Assembly (NCBI GenBank): GCA_933228675.1
Contig: OW121741.1
Coordinates: forward strand, 135,945,149-136,009,148
From: Stomorhina lunata
Taxonomy: Eukaryota > Arthropoda > Insecta > Diptera > Rhiniidae
Direction: 5' to 3'
Length of the DNA stretch: 64,000 nucleotides
This document shows, piece after piece, positions 46,106 through 58,490 of the stretch. Both the position numbers and the translations under genes were made by a program. The notes below the pieces were generated by a model. The model made no database searches, was not told where the DNA came from, and worked only from the letters and a program-made list of their open reading frames with translations. Each line of letters begins with the position of its first letter. Position 1 is the stretch's first letter.

Positions 46106-46293
46106 TGTTAGAAACACTTTAATGTTTTCTATTTTGAATTTCAATGTAAATTCAATATCAAATTGTTTTGAATAATTTGTTGAATATGAAAATATTTTTT
46201 CATATTAGTTTGTCAGAAATTTTCATACATGATATAAGTTTTAATTAATAAATATCTTTTTATATAAGAAATAATATTCGAAATTTTTTAACA
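46106..46293 (+). repeat. 3' LTR of the copia derivative
   Basis: 188 bp, identical by eye to the 5' LTR, preceded by a purine-rich tract and followed by the CTCTA target duplication. Confidence 0.93.
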
Positions 46294-47407
46294 CTCTATA
46301 GAAAATTTTTCGTTTTAAAAAATTTTCTCTATAGAAATTTTTCGTTATAAAAATTTTTTCTGCAGAAAATTTTTTATTTTAAAAAATTTAAAAAATAATA
46401 TTTTTAAAAAATTTTCGTTTTAAAAAAAATTTCGTTTAAAAAAAAATATTCTCTTAAGAAAATTTTCGTTAAAAAAGAAAATAGTTTATAGAAAATTTTC
46501 GTTTTAAAAAAAAATTTCCCTATAGAAAACTTTTTTCTAAGGAAAATTTTTAATTTTTAAAATTTGCTTCATCGAAAGTTTTTAATTTTAAAAAGTTTCT
46601 CTATAGAAAATTTTTCTTTTAAACAAATTTTCTCTATAGAAAATTTTTATTTTAAACAAATTTTCTCTATAGAAAATTTTTCTTTTAGAAAAATTTTCTT
46701 TATAGAAAGTTTTTCTTTTTAAAAAATTTTCTCTATAGAAAACTTTTCGTTTAAAAAAAATTCTCTATAGAAAATTTTTCGTTTTAAAAAAATTTTCTCT
46801 ACAGAAAATTTTCGTTTAAAAAAAATTCTCTATAGAAAATTTTTCGTTTTAAATTTTTTTAATTTTAAAAATTTTCTTCATCAAAAATTTTTTTTTCTCT
46901 ATAGAAAATTTTCTCTATAGAAAATTCTTCATTTTTAAAATTTCCTCTGTAGAAAATTTTTGTTTTAAAAAATTTTCTTTATAGAAATTTTTTCATTTTT
47001 AAAATTTTCTCAATAGAAAACTTTCGTTTTAAAAAAACTTTCTCCATAGAATTTTCTCTATAAAAACTTTTTCATTTTAAAAATTTTCTTTATAGAAAAT
47101 TTTTTATTTTAAAAAAATTTCCTCTATAGAAAATTTTTGTTTTAAAAAATTTTCTTTATAGAAAATTTTTCATTTTAAAAATTTTCTCAATAGAAAATTT
47201 TCGTTTTAAAAAAACTTTCTTAATAGATTTTTTTTGTTTTTAAATTTCCTTTATAGAAAATTTTTGTTTTAAAAAAATTTTCTTTATAGAAAATTTTTCA
47301 TTTTAAAAATTTTCTCAATAGAAAATTTTCGTTTTAAAAAACTTTCCCCATAGAAAATTTTCTTTATAGAAAATTTTTCGTTTTAAAAAAAATTTTCTTT
47401 TCATACA

Positions 47408-47496
47408 AATTGGCTTTTTATCAATAAATTTGTCTGTTACATTAATAAATAAATGTAACAGATTTGGGATCAAATGCGAATACTCTTTTTTTTGAA
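47408..47496 (-). mobile_element. Dispersed repeat DR, fragment inside array 11
   Basis: The reverse complement aligns with the left end of copy A: AAGAGTATTCGCATTTGATC, then CCAAATCTGTTACATTTA, and the AATTTATTGATAAAAAGCC segment. Only the first about 90 bases of the family are present. It separates two duplicated array blocks. Confidence 0.65.
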
Positions 47497-48400
47497 GAAA
47501 TTTTTTGTTTTAAGAAATTTTTTCTATAGAAAATTTTTCGTTTTAAAAAACTTTCTCTATAGAAAATTTTTCTTTTTAAAAAATTTTTTTTACAGAAAAT
47601 TTTCGTTTTCAAAAAAAAATTCTCTATAGAAAATTTTTCGTTTTAATTTTTTTTTTATAGAAAATTTTTAATTTTAAAAATTTTCTTCATCAAAAAAATT
47701 TTTTTTTTATAGAAAATTTTTCATATTAGAAAATTTTCTCTATAGAAAATTCTTCATTTTAAAAATTTCCTCTATAGAAAATTTTTGTTTTAAAAAATTT
47801 TCTTTATAGAAATTTTTTCATTTTTAAAATTTTCTCAATAGAAAACTTTCGTTTTAAAAAAACTTTCTCCATAGAATTTTCTCTATAAAAACTTTTTCAT
47901 TTTAAAAATTTTCTTTATAGAAAATTTTTTATTTTAAAAAAATTTCCTCTATAGAAAATTTTTGTTTTAAAAAATTTTCTTTATAGAAAATTTTTCATTT
48001 TAAAAATTTTCTCAATAGAAAATTTTCGTTTTAAAAAAACTTTCTTAATAGAATTTTTTTTGTTTTTAAATTTCCTTTATAGAAAATTTTTGTTTTAAAA
48101 AAATGTTCTTTATCGAAAATTTTTCATTTTAAAAATTTTCTCAATAGAAAATTTTCGTTTTAAAAAACTTTCCCCATAGAAAATTTTCTTAATAGAAAAT
48201 TTTTCGTTTTAAAAAAAATTTTCTTTTCATAAAAATTTTGTCTATAGAAAAATTTTCTTTTTATAAAAATTTTTTGTGTCGAATATTTTTCGTTTCATTA
48301 AAAATTTTTTGTATAGAAATGTTTTTGTTTCATAATTTTTTCTCTAGAAAATTTTTTGTTCCATAAAAATTTTCTATAGAAAATTTTAAATTCTAAAATT

Positions 48401-48635
48401 TATTTAAAAAATGTATATTCTAGAGGCCTTATAGATTACAAAGTTTATTATATTGGATCGGACCGACCTGATTCTAATTTTGACAAGCGATCTGATGTTT
48501 TTATTTCGATTATGTAAAATTATCTCCGTTTCCAAACTTCAATAGAGGATTTAATTTTCTTCACATCATAATCATACTAAAATTATGGGGTTTTAATTGA
48601 GTAACACTAAATAAATAAATAATCACCGAGAAAGT
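48401..48635. other. Short non-array spacer
   Basis: AT-rich, no gene; contains TTGGATCGGACCGACCTGAT near 48453, of unknown meaning. Confidence 0.3.
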
Positions 48636-49352
48636 GTTATAGTGGGTCAAACCCGACATATCTAATATCCTTCACTACTGAGGTCAAATGTCTTTTTTGT
48701 TTCATAAATTTCGTAAATTTTATCACCATTCAAACATTTTCTCAAGAATTGTGTATATTTAAGCCTTCAGTTGCGGTTAATGGAACTTGAATCATATCGG
48801 GACCGATTTTCTCGAAATTTTGCACATAAACATAAAATTGTCATAATCTTCAGATTTAGGAGCATTTTTGTGATTTTTTTTCGCATTTAAGTGACTTTTG
48901 ACAGAAGATCTTGTTGCATGGAAGCTATGGTCAAATATAGGACCGTTTCAAAAACAATTTGGTACAGTGTTTTCTTTTTTTTTTTATATAAATAATAAAT
49001 AATTTTATATAATTTTTTCAAAATTTCATAAAAATATACTGAAATTTTTGGCTCAATTCCGGAAAGTGATACATGTAAGAAGTACGCGAAATAATAGACC
49101 GATTTACCGATACCAATTTCAATAGCAATGTTTCTGATGTAAAAAAAATATCTATGTTAAATTTCATTAAATTATCTTAAAAATTGCAACCTATACTTTG
49201 ATTTTAACTTTACATCGGCATCGAGCTAGACGTCAAGACGGGAGTCTTAAATCGACTTAGGGAGTGATTCTGAGTGTATTACTATCAATATTTCTATATC
49301 TTACATGCATCAGCACAAACTTATTATACCCTTTTCATCTCTGGTGGTGGAG
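48636..49352 (+). mobile_element. Dispersed repeat CCC, copy F
   Basis: Begins GAGAAAGTGTTATAGTGGGT with CAAACCCGACATATCTAATA, like copy E at 31965, and shares AACATTTTCTCAAGAATTGT and GGGACCGATTTTCTCGAAAT. The end has TTATTATACCCTTTTCATCT, GGTGGTGGAG and TATTTAAAA. It is in the same orientation as copy E, and like E follows an array by about 200 bp. Confidence 0.55.
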
Positions 49353-50256
49353 TATTTAAAAATCTGGCTTGGTTGCACCATGAAAGAAATGAAAATATTA
49401 CCATCTTAGCACCTCATTAAGAAGAAAAAAACTAAAAATAAATAAAAAAAGGAATAACTTAACAAGGTGACTTGTGCTTAAATAAATTGTAACTACGAGA
49501 ATAAGACATACATACAAACGTCTGTTGGCTTGGCCGCTGTAATGGGTTTTTTTTATTAATGATGCAGAAAAGTTTACATCATCGTCTCCATCATCATCAT
49601 CTGCATGATCTTCACGATCTGATGCTTGAAGTTGACTTTAAGAAGAAGATGCAAAGGAGATCCGTTAACAATGTTTATCTTTCTTTTTATTTTTAGAGGC
49701 TCAATCTTAATGATTTATGTTAAATAATTTCTGATTTTTTACTTCAACATCTTTGGAGTCTGTTGGTTTTATGGATTTATTTATTTATTTATTGCTTTAC
49801 AATGGACCTGTAATTAAAACAGTGAGCTACTGTTTTATGCGGTTTATTGCCAGTCGTATTCAAATTTATTATAAAGAAATTAATAATCATAATTTTGCAA
49901 TTTAAATGAAAAAAGCTTTGCTATTTATAGTTTCAAGCTTAAAAAAGTGTCTAATTTTGTTCATAAAAATTTTATATTATATATTTAATTTACCATTATG
50001 TAGAACTATTTCTATTTCAAGGTCACTGCACATTGCTCAAACATTTACCCAGAAAAAAATTTTAATTTTTGGCGGAACAAATATCATAATGATTAGCCAC
50101 CAACAATTGATTGAATTTGTAGGAAGCCTTTAGAACGTAACTAAATAAGTTTTCCTGTATCTCTAGCAAAATAAAAACGTTTACCAATTGTTTGTTATAT
50201 TATATATTTATACTTTTTTATACGACTTTTGAGTTGTTATACAAATATTCCTATTT
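49353..50256. other. Noncoding DNA with a CATCAT run
   Basis: A run TCATCGTCTCCATCATCATC near 49579 and otherwise AT-rich sequence. The frame at 49906-50133 is not recognised and is probably accidental. Confidence 0.35.
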
Positions 50257-53200
50257 TTATACCCTTCACCAAAAGCTGACTGGTATTTTGAGTTTGTGCA
50301 TTAGTTTGTAAGTTTTTTTTTTATTATGTATTAATCTTATACCCCACAAAATCGACACAAAAAATCGATCTACCGTTGTCTGCCTGACTTCCTTTCGATC
50401 TGTCGGTCCCTCTATTGAAATCAAGTTTCTGGAGCTTATAGAGGATAGAACTAGATTATAATTCTTATTCCTTTTTCTTATAGAAAAATTTTGATGAAAT
50501 TATCTTATAGAAAGAAAAATTTTGATGAAATTTTTCTTAAAGAAAAATTTTGATGACATTTTTTTAAAGAAAATTTTAATGAAATTTTTTTAAAGAATAA
50601 TTTTAATAAAAGTTTTCTTGAAGAAAAATTTTGATGAAATTTTTCTTAAAGAAAAATTTTGATGAAATTTTTCTTAAAGAAAAATTTTGATGAAATTTTA
50701 CTTAAAGAAAAATTTTGATGAAATTTTTCTTAAGAAATTTTTCTTATAGAAAAATTTTGATGAAATTTTTCTTAAGAAATTTTTCTTATAGAAAAATTTT
50801 GATGAAATTTTTTTTATAGAAAAATTGTGATGAAATTTTTCTTAAAGAAAAATTTTGATAAAATTTTCTTATAAAATAATTTTGATGAAACTTTTCTTAA
50901 AGAAAAATTTTGATGAAACTTTTCTTAAAGAAAAATTTTGATGAAATTTTTCTTATAGAAAAAATTTTCTTATAGAAAAATTTTGATGAAATTTTTCTTA
51001 TAAAAAAATTTTGATGAAATTTTTCTTACAGAAAAATTTTGATGAAATTTTTCTTACAGAAAAATTTTGATGAAATTTTTCTTATAGAAAAATTTTGATG
51101 AAATTTTTCTGATAGAAAAATTTTGATGAAGTTTTTCTTATAGAAAAATTTTGATGAAATTTTTCTTATATTTGATTAAGTTTTTCTTATAGAAAAATTT
51201 TGATTAAAATTTTCTTATAGAAAAATTTTGATGAAATTTTTCTTATAGAAAAATTTGTATGAAATTTTTCTTATAGAAAAATTTTGATGAAATTTTTCTT
51301 ATAGAAAAATGTTGATGAAATTTTTCTTATAGAAAAATTTTGATAAAATTTTTCTTTTAGAAAAATTTTGATGAAGTTTGTCTTACAGAAAAATTTTCAT
51401 GAAATTTTTCTTATCGAAAAATTTTGATGAAATTTTTCTTAAAGAAAAATTTTGATACAATTTTCTTATAAAAAAATTTTGATGAAACTTTTCTTATAAA
51501 AAAATTTTGATGAAACTTTTCTTCAAGAAAAATTTTGATGAAATTTTTCTTATAGAAAAAATTTTCTTATAGAAAAATTTTGATGAAATTTTTCTTATAG
51601 AAAAATTTTGATGAAATTATTTTTATAAAAAATTTTGATGAAATATTTTTTAAAGAAAATTTTGATGAAATTTTTCTTATTAAAAAATTTTTATGAAATT
51701 TTTCTTATAGAACAATTTTGATGAAATTTTTCTTATAGAAAAATTTTGATAAAATTTTTCTTATAGAAAAATTTTGATGAAATTTTTCTTATAGAAAAAT
51801 TTTGATGAAATTTTTCTTATAATAAAATTTTGATGAATTTTTTCTTATAATAAAATTTTGATGAATTTTTTCTTATAATCAAATTTTGATGAAATTTTTC
51901 TTATTAAAAAATTTTGATAAAATTTTTCTTATAGACAAATTTTGATGAAATTTTTCGTATTAAAAAATTTTTATGAAATTTTTCTTATGGAAAAATTTTG
52001 ATGAAATTTTTCTTATAGAAAAATTTTGGTGAAATTTATCTTATAGAAAAATTTTGATGAAATTTTTCTTATAGAAAAATGTTGATGAAATTTTTCTTAT
52101 TGAAATATTTTGATGAAATTTTTCTTATAGAAAAATTTTGATGAAACCTTTCTTACAGAAAAATTTTGATGAAATTTTTCTTAAAGAAAAATTTTGATAC
52201 AATTTTCTTATAAAAAAATTTTGATGAAACTTTTCTTCAAGAAAAATTTTCTTATAGAAAAATTTTGATGAAATTTTTCTTATAGAAAAATTTTGATGAA
52301 ATTATTTTTATAAAAAAATTTTGATGAAATATTTTTTAAAGAAAATTTTGATGAAATTTTTCTTATTAAAAAATTTTTATGAAATTTTTCTTATAGAACA
52401 ATTTTGATGAAATTTTTCTTATAGAAAAATTTTGATGAAATTTTTCTTATAGAAAAATTTTGATGAAATTATTTTTATAAAAAAATTTTGATGAAATATT
52501 TTTTAAAGAAAATTTTGATGAAATTTTTCTTATTAAAAAATTTTTATGAAATTTTTCTTATAGAACAATTTTGATGAAATTTTTCTTATAGAAAAATTTT
52601 GATGAAATTTTTCTTATAGAAAAATTTTGATGAAATTTTTCTTATAATAAAATTTTGATGAATTTTTTCTTATAATAAAATTTTGATGAATTTTTTCTTA
52701 TAATCAAATTTTGATGAAATTTTTCTTATGGAAAAATTTTGATGAAATTTTTCTTATAGAAAAATTTTGGTGAAATTTTTCTTATTGAAATATTTTGATG
52801 AAATTTTTCTTATAGAAAAATTTTGATGAAACCTTTCTTACAGAAAAATTTTGATGAAATTTTTCTTAAAGAAAAATTTTGATACAATTTTCTTATAAAA
52901 AAATTTTGATGAAACTTTTCTTCAAGAAAAATTTTGATGAAATTTTTCTTATAGAAAAAATTTTCTTATAGAAAAATTTTGATGAAATTTTTCTTATAGA
53001 AAAATTTTGATGAAATTATTTTTATAAAAAAATTTTGATGAAATATTTTTTAAAGAAAATTTTGATGAAATTTTTCTTATTAAAAAATTTTTATGAAATT
53101 TTTCTTATTAAAAAATTTTTATGAAATTTTTCTTATAGAACAATTTTGATGAAATTTTTCTTATAGAAAAATTTTGATGAAATTTTTCTTATAGAAAAAT

Positions 53201-54524
53201 TTTGATGAAATTATTTTTATAAAAAAATTTTGATGAAATATTTTTTAAAGAAAATTTTGATGAAATTTTTCTTATTAAAAAATTTTTATGAAATTTTTCT
53301 TATAGAACAATTTTGATGAAATTTTTCTTATAGAAACATTTTGATGAAATTTTTCTTATAGAAAAATTTTGATGAAATTTTCTTATAGAAAAATTTTGAT
53401 GAAATTTTTCTTATAATAAAATTTTGATGAATTTTTTCTTATAATAAAATTTTGATGAATTTTTTCTTATAATCAAATTTTGATGAAATTTTTCTTATTA
53501 AAAAATTTTGATAAAATTTTTCTTATAGACAAATTTTGATGAAATTTTTCGTATTAAAAAATTTTTATGAAATTTTTCTTATGGAAAAATTTTGATGAAA
53601 TTTTTCTTATAGAAAAATTTTGGTGAAATTTATCTTATAGAAAAATTTTGATGAAATTTTTCTTATAGAAAAATGTTGATGAAATTTTTCTTATTGAAAT
53701 ATTTTGATGAAATTTTTCTTATAGAAAAATTTGATAAAAATTTTGATTAAATTTTTCTTATAGAAAAGTTTTGATGAAATTTTTCTTATAGAAAAATTTT
53801 GATGAAATTTTTCTCATAGAAAAATTTTGATGAAATTTTTCTTATAAAAAAATTTTGATGAAATTTTTCTTATAAAAAAATTTTGATGAAAATTTTCTTT
53901 TGAAAAAAAATTCTATGAAATTTTTCTTTAAAAAAAAATGTTGATGAAATTTTTCTTATAGAAAAATTTTGATGAATTTTTTTTTCAGAAAAATTTTGAT
54001 GAAATTTCTCTTATAGAAAAATTTTGATGAAATTTTTCTTATAGAAAAATTTTGATGAAATTTTTCTTATAGAAAAATTTTGATGAAATTTTTCTTGTAG
54101 AAAAATTTTGGTGAAATTTTTCTTATTGAAAAATTTTGATGAAATTTTTCTTATAGAAAATTTTGATGAAATTTTTTTTATAGAAAATTTTGATGAAATT
54201 TTTCTTATAGAAAAATTTTGATGAAATTATTCTTATAGACATTTTTTTTGTATAGAAAAATTTTGATGAAATTTTTCTTATAGAAAAATTTTGATGAAAT
54301 TTTTCTTGTAGAAAAATTTAGAATAAAATTTTGATTAAATTTTCCCTATAGAAATTTTAAATAATACAAATATTTTTGACAGCATTTGTAATTAATTATT
54401 GTATTAAAGTGTTATATATCAGTCTCCCAGTTTTGCCCCAAGTCATGCCATTTTTATAGAATTTGACCATAAATACTTTTGATTCCGTATTTTTCTTTTC
54501 GAACATCATTGGTGGAGGGTATAA
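50257..54524. mobile_element. 4.3-kb element bounded by CCC-family ends, filled by array 12
   Basis: The left end TTATACCCTTCACCAA (50257-50272) and right end TTGGTGGAGGGTATAA (54509-54524) are complementary except for one base. The left flank inside (CTGACTGGTATTTTGAGTTT, ATCGATCTACCGTTGTCTGC, TTGAAATCAAGTTTCTGGAG) is the kind of sequence found in fly dispersed elements with these ends. Between about 50468 and 54350 the interior is almost entirely a 28-bp minisatellite. No transposase frame. Confidence 0.6.
50468..54350. repeat. 28-bp minisatellite, GATGAAATTTTTCTTATAG type (array 12)
   Basis: About 138 units of 28 bp: GATGAAATTTTTCTTATAG then AAAAATTTT. It has higher-order repeats: the variant GATACAATTTTCTTATAAA then GATGAAACTTTTCTTCAAG appears at about 51453, 52193 and 52880, and a block with ATAGACAAATTTTGATG is at 51931 and 53525 (offset 1594, 57 units minus two bases). 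Confidence 0.94.
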
Positions 54525-55370
54525 AAGATTCGGTATATATTTGGAATATAGTACCCTTACTTATTTCGCTCTCAAATTATTTTTACAATCCACAAATAAA
54601 ACTTTATATTTTGGCTTAATGCCAAATTCAATGAATTAGTTGAAATATTTTGCAACCGACTTTCAATGCAAGTTAACGAAATCCAAGGAAAGAAGGAAAT
54701 AGGAAACACAAATATTTGCAAAAGTTTTATATCCTGTGCCAATACTTCGCTGATTCCAGTACAAACATATGGATAAAAAAAATAAATATCGGCCGATAGC
54801 AGGAAAAGGGTAATAAGTGAAAAAATTATGAAAAATTTTACTTAAGTGTATTGCACTAGGATCTCCATGTTTAAACTGTTTTTTTGTTTCAACTGTTGTT
54901 TTGTTTCAAAAAATGCTGATGTGGACAACCTTTCCTCATTATTGCCATTTTTCATTCCCGGATCTATTTTGCAACTGCAAAAACACAAAAAATACAATTA
55001 ATTATAATGCTCATAATGAAGCCATAATTATAAGTTGCCTCAAGAAATAGACACATGAAAAAATTATAATGATTTTACAAATAAGAAAAGAACTCAAGCT
55101 TATTATTCCACATCATGATCACTTTTGATTAGTTTCATGATATTCGAAAGATACGTACTCGTAAGTATAAAAACACGTGCTTGCAATCAAAATTAAGTTA
55201 AGAGATACCGGGAAAAAATAATGAATAGGACCCAAAGAAATCATGAATAATTCTACTGTCATCAGTCAACAGCGCCACCAATTTCGAATACTCCTTTAAA
55301 ACGCATAATTAAATCTTTAGACGTACGAGTATTAAAGTTGATGATAAAACTGTCAAGAAAAATGTTTAAA
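54525..55370. other. Non-array DNA with a DR-like end
   Basis: TTACTTAAGTGTATTGCACT (54840-54859) resembles the outer end of DR copy C in reverse. Otherwise no gene or element is seen; the GCGCCACCAATTTCGAATAC segment near 55270 is unremarkable. Confidence 0.35.
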
Positions 55371-58300
55371 AAATTTTGAAATTTTTCTTACAGAAATCTT
55401 TTGATTAAATTTTTCTTATAGGAAAAATTTGATGTAATTTTTCTTATAGAAAAAATGTTGATGAAATGTTTCTTATAGAAAAATTTTTTTATAGAAAAAT
55501 TTTAATGAAATTTTTCTTATAGAAAAATTTTAATGAAATTTTTCTTATAGAAAAATTTTAATGAAATTTTTCTTATAGAAAAATTTTAATGAAATTTTTC
55601 TTATAGAAAAATTTTAATGAAATTTTTCTTATAGAAAAATTTTAATGAAATTTTTCTTATAGAAAAATTTTAATGAAATTTTTCTTATAGAAAAATTTTA
55701 ATGAAATTTTTCTTATAGAAAAATTTTAATGAAATTTTTCTTATAGAAAAATTTTAATGAAATTTTTCTTATAGAAAAATTTTAATGAAATTTTTCTTAT
55801 AGAAAAATTTTAATAAAATTTTTCTTATAGAAAAATTTTAAAGAAATTTTTCTTATCGAAAATTTTAATAAAATTTTTCTTATAGAAAAATTTTAATGAA
55901 ATTTTTCTTATAGAAAAATTTTAATGAAATTTTTCTTATAGAAAAATTTTAATGAAATTTTTCTTATAGAAAAATTTTAATGAAATTTTTCTTATAGAAA
56001 AATTTTAATGAAATTTTTCTTATAGAAAAATTTTAATGAAATTTTTCTTATAGAAAAATTTTAATGAAATTTTTCTTATAGAAAAATTTTAATGAAATTT
56101 TTCTTATAGAAAAATTTTAATGAAATTTTTCTTTTAGAAAAATTTTAATGAAATTTTTCTTATAGAAAAATTTTAATAAAATTTTTCTTATAGAAAAATT
56201 TTAATGAAATTTTTCTTATAGAAAAATTTTAATGAAATTTTTCTTATAGAAAAATTTTAATGAAATTTTTCTTATAGAAAAATTTTAATGAAATTTTTCT
56301 TATAGAAAAATTTTAATGAAATTTTTCTTATAAAAAATTTTAATGAAATTTTTCTTATAGAAAAATTTTAATGAAATTTTTCTTATTGAAAAATTTTAAT
56401 GAAATTTTTCTTATAGAAAAATTTTAATGAAATTTTTCTTATAGAAAAATTTTAATGAAATTTTTCTTATAGAAAAATTTTAATGAAATTTTTCTTATAG
56501 AAAAATTTTAATGAAATTTTTCTTATAGAAAAATTTTAATGAAATTTTTCTTATAGAAAAATTTTAATGAAATTTTTCTTATAGAAAAATTTTAATGAAA
56601 TTTTTCTTATAGAAAAATTTTAATGAAATTTTTCTTATAGAAAAATTTCAATGAAATTTTTCTTATAGAAAAATTTCAATGAAATTTTTCTTATAGAAAA
56701 ATTTTAATGAAATTTTTCTTATAGAAAAATTTTAATGAAATTTTTCTTACAGAAAAATTTTAATGAAATTTTTCTTATATAAAAATTTTAATGAAATTTT
56801 TCTTATATAAAAATTTTAATGAAATTTTTCTTATAGAAAAATTTTAAAGAAATTTTTCTTATCGAAAAATTTTAATAAAATGTATGTAAATGTGTATCTT
56901 AGAGAAAAATTTTAATTTAATTTTTTTGATAGAAAAATTTTTATTTAATTTTTCTGATAGAAAAGTTTTCATGAAGTTTTGCTTAATGGAAAATGTTGAT
57001 AAGAAATGAAAAATGAAATTTGTTTATGAAAAATTTTGAAGAAATTTTTCCTACAGAAAATTTGTAATGATTTTTTTTTTTAATTTTGATGAAATTTTTC
57101 TTTTTGGAAAAATAAAATGATGAAATTTTTCTTGTAAAAAAAGTTTTGATGCACTTTTTTTTAAAGAAAAATTTGAATGAAATTTTTCTTATAGAAAAAT
57201 TTTGAGAAAAGTTTTCTTACAGAAAAATTTTGATGAAATTTTTCTGATAGAAAAGTTTTGATGAAATTTTTCTTAATGAAAAATTTTTATAAAATTTTTC
57301 TTATGGAAAAATTTTATGAATTTTTTCTTAACAACAATTTTGGTGATATTTTTCTTAAGAAAAATGTTTATGAAATTTTTCGTATAGAAAAATTTTGATG
57401 AAATTTTTCTTATAGAAAAATTTTGACAAAATTTTTGTACAAAATTTTTCTTAAAGAAATATATTGATAAAATTCTTCATTACGAAAAATTTTTGAAATT
57501 TGATGATTTTTTTCTTAAGAAAAATGTTTATGAAATTTTTCGTATTAAAAAATTTTGATTAAATTTTTCTTTTTTTTTCTTATAGAAAAAATTTTTCTTA
57601 TAGAAAAATTTTGATAAAATTTTTCTTAAAGAAAAATATTAATAAAATTCTTCTTTACGAAAAATTTTTATGAAATATTTCTTAAAGAAAAATGTTGATA
57701 AGATTTTTCTTATAGAAAAATTTTGACAAAATTTTTCTTAAATAAAAATTTCTTCTTTACGAAAAATTTTGATGAAATTTTTCTGATAGAAAAATTTTGA
57801 TAAAATTTTTCTTATAGAATAATTTTGATGAAATTTTTCATGTAGAAAAATTTTGATGAAATTTGTCTTATAGAAAATCAGGAAAATTTTTATATAAGAA
57901 AATAAGATTTTTCTAATATAAAAATTTTGATGAAATTATTTTTGTGGACAATTTTAATAAATTTTTTCTTATAAAAACATTTTGAGGAAATTTTTCTTAT
58001 ACAAAGGTTTTGATGAAATTTTTTTGTATAAAAAAGTTTTGATGAAATTTTTCCCATAGACATTTTGAGGAAATTTTTCATATAGAAAAATTTTGAGGAA
58101 ATTTTTCTTATAGAAAAATTTTAATGAAATTTTTCTTATAAAAAAATTTTGATGAAATATTTCTTATAGAAAAATTTTGATGAAGTTTTTCTTATAGAAA
58201 AATGTTGATGAAATTTTTCTTATAGAAAAATTTAAATGAAATTTTTCTTATAGAAAAATGTTGATGAAGTTTTATAGAGACAAATTTTGATAATTTTTCT

Positions 58301-58490
58301 ATGAGAAATATTTTGAGTCAATTTTTCTTATAAAGAATTTTGGATGATATTTTTTTTCTTACGGAAAAATTTTGATGAAATTTTTCTTAATGAAAAATTT
58401 TGGTGAAATATTTCTTAATGAAAAATTTTGAGGTAATTTTTTTTATACAAAAATTTTTATGAAATTTTTCTTAAAGACAGATTTTGTGGA
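55371..58490. repeat. 28-bp minisatellite, AATGAAATTTTTCTTATAG type (array 13)
   Basis: The part 55495-56875, about 49 units, is nearly homogeneous for AATGAAATTTTTCTTATAG then AAAAATTTT. The part 56876-58490 is diverged and carries GATG again, like array 12. The switch from GATG to AATG is thus a single base fixed in the homogeneous block. Rare markers include TTTCAATGAAA and CTTATCG units. Confidence 0.94.

Larger units (their letters stand above)
45420..46293 (+). mobile_element. Ty1/copia deletion derivative with intact LTRs and TSD
   Basis: Two 188-bp LTRs (TGTTAGAAACACT...TTTTTTAACA) lie at 45420-45607 and 46106-46293 and appear identical. The element is flanked by CTCTA (45415-45419 and 46294-46298), the 5-bp target duplication expected for Ty1/copia. 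After the 5' LTR, GGTTATGGGCCCAG (45610-45623) matches the copia primer-binding site that pairs with a fragment of initiator tRNA-Met. A purine-rich tract TGAGGAGGCG precedes the 3' LTR. Between them only the end of pol remains. It is a short non-autonomous copy inserted in array 11. Confidence 0.95.
44530..48400. repeat. Minisatellite, CTCTATAGAAAATTTTTCG type (array 11), with two insertions
   Basis: Units of about 30-35 bp with variable A/T runs: CTCTATAGAAAATTTTTCG, TTTTAAAAAAATTTT. Core TTTTCTCTATAGAAAATTTT is an imperfect palindrome. The array is cut by the copia derivative at 45420-46293 and by a DR fragment at 47408-47496. Two blocks, about 46905-47404 and 47730-48230 (offset about 826), repeat the same series of variants in order, so they are a higher-order duplication. 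Confidence 0.9.
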
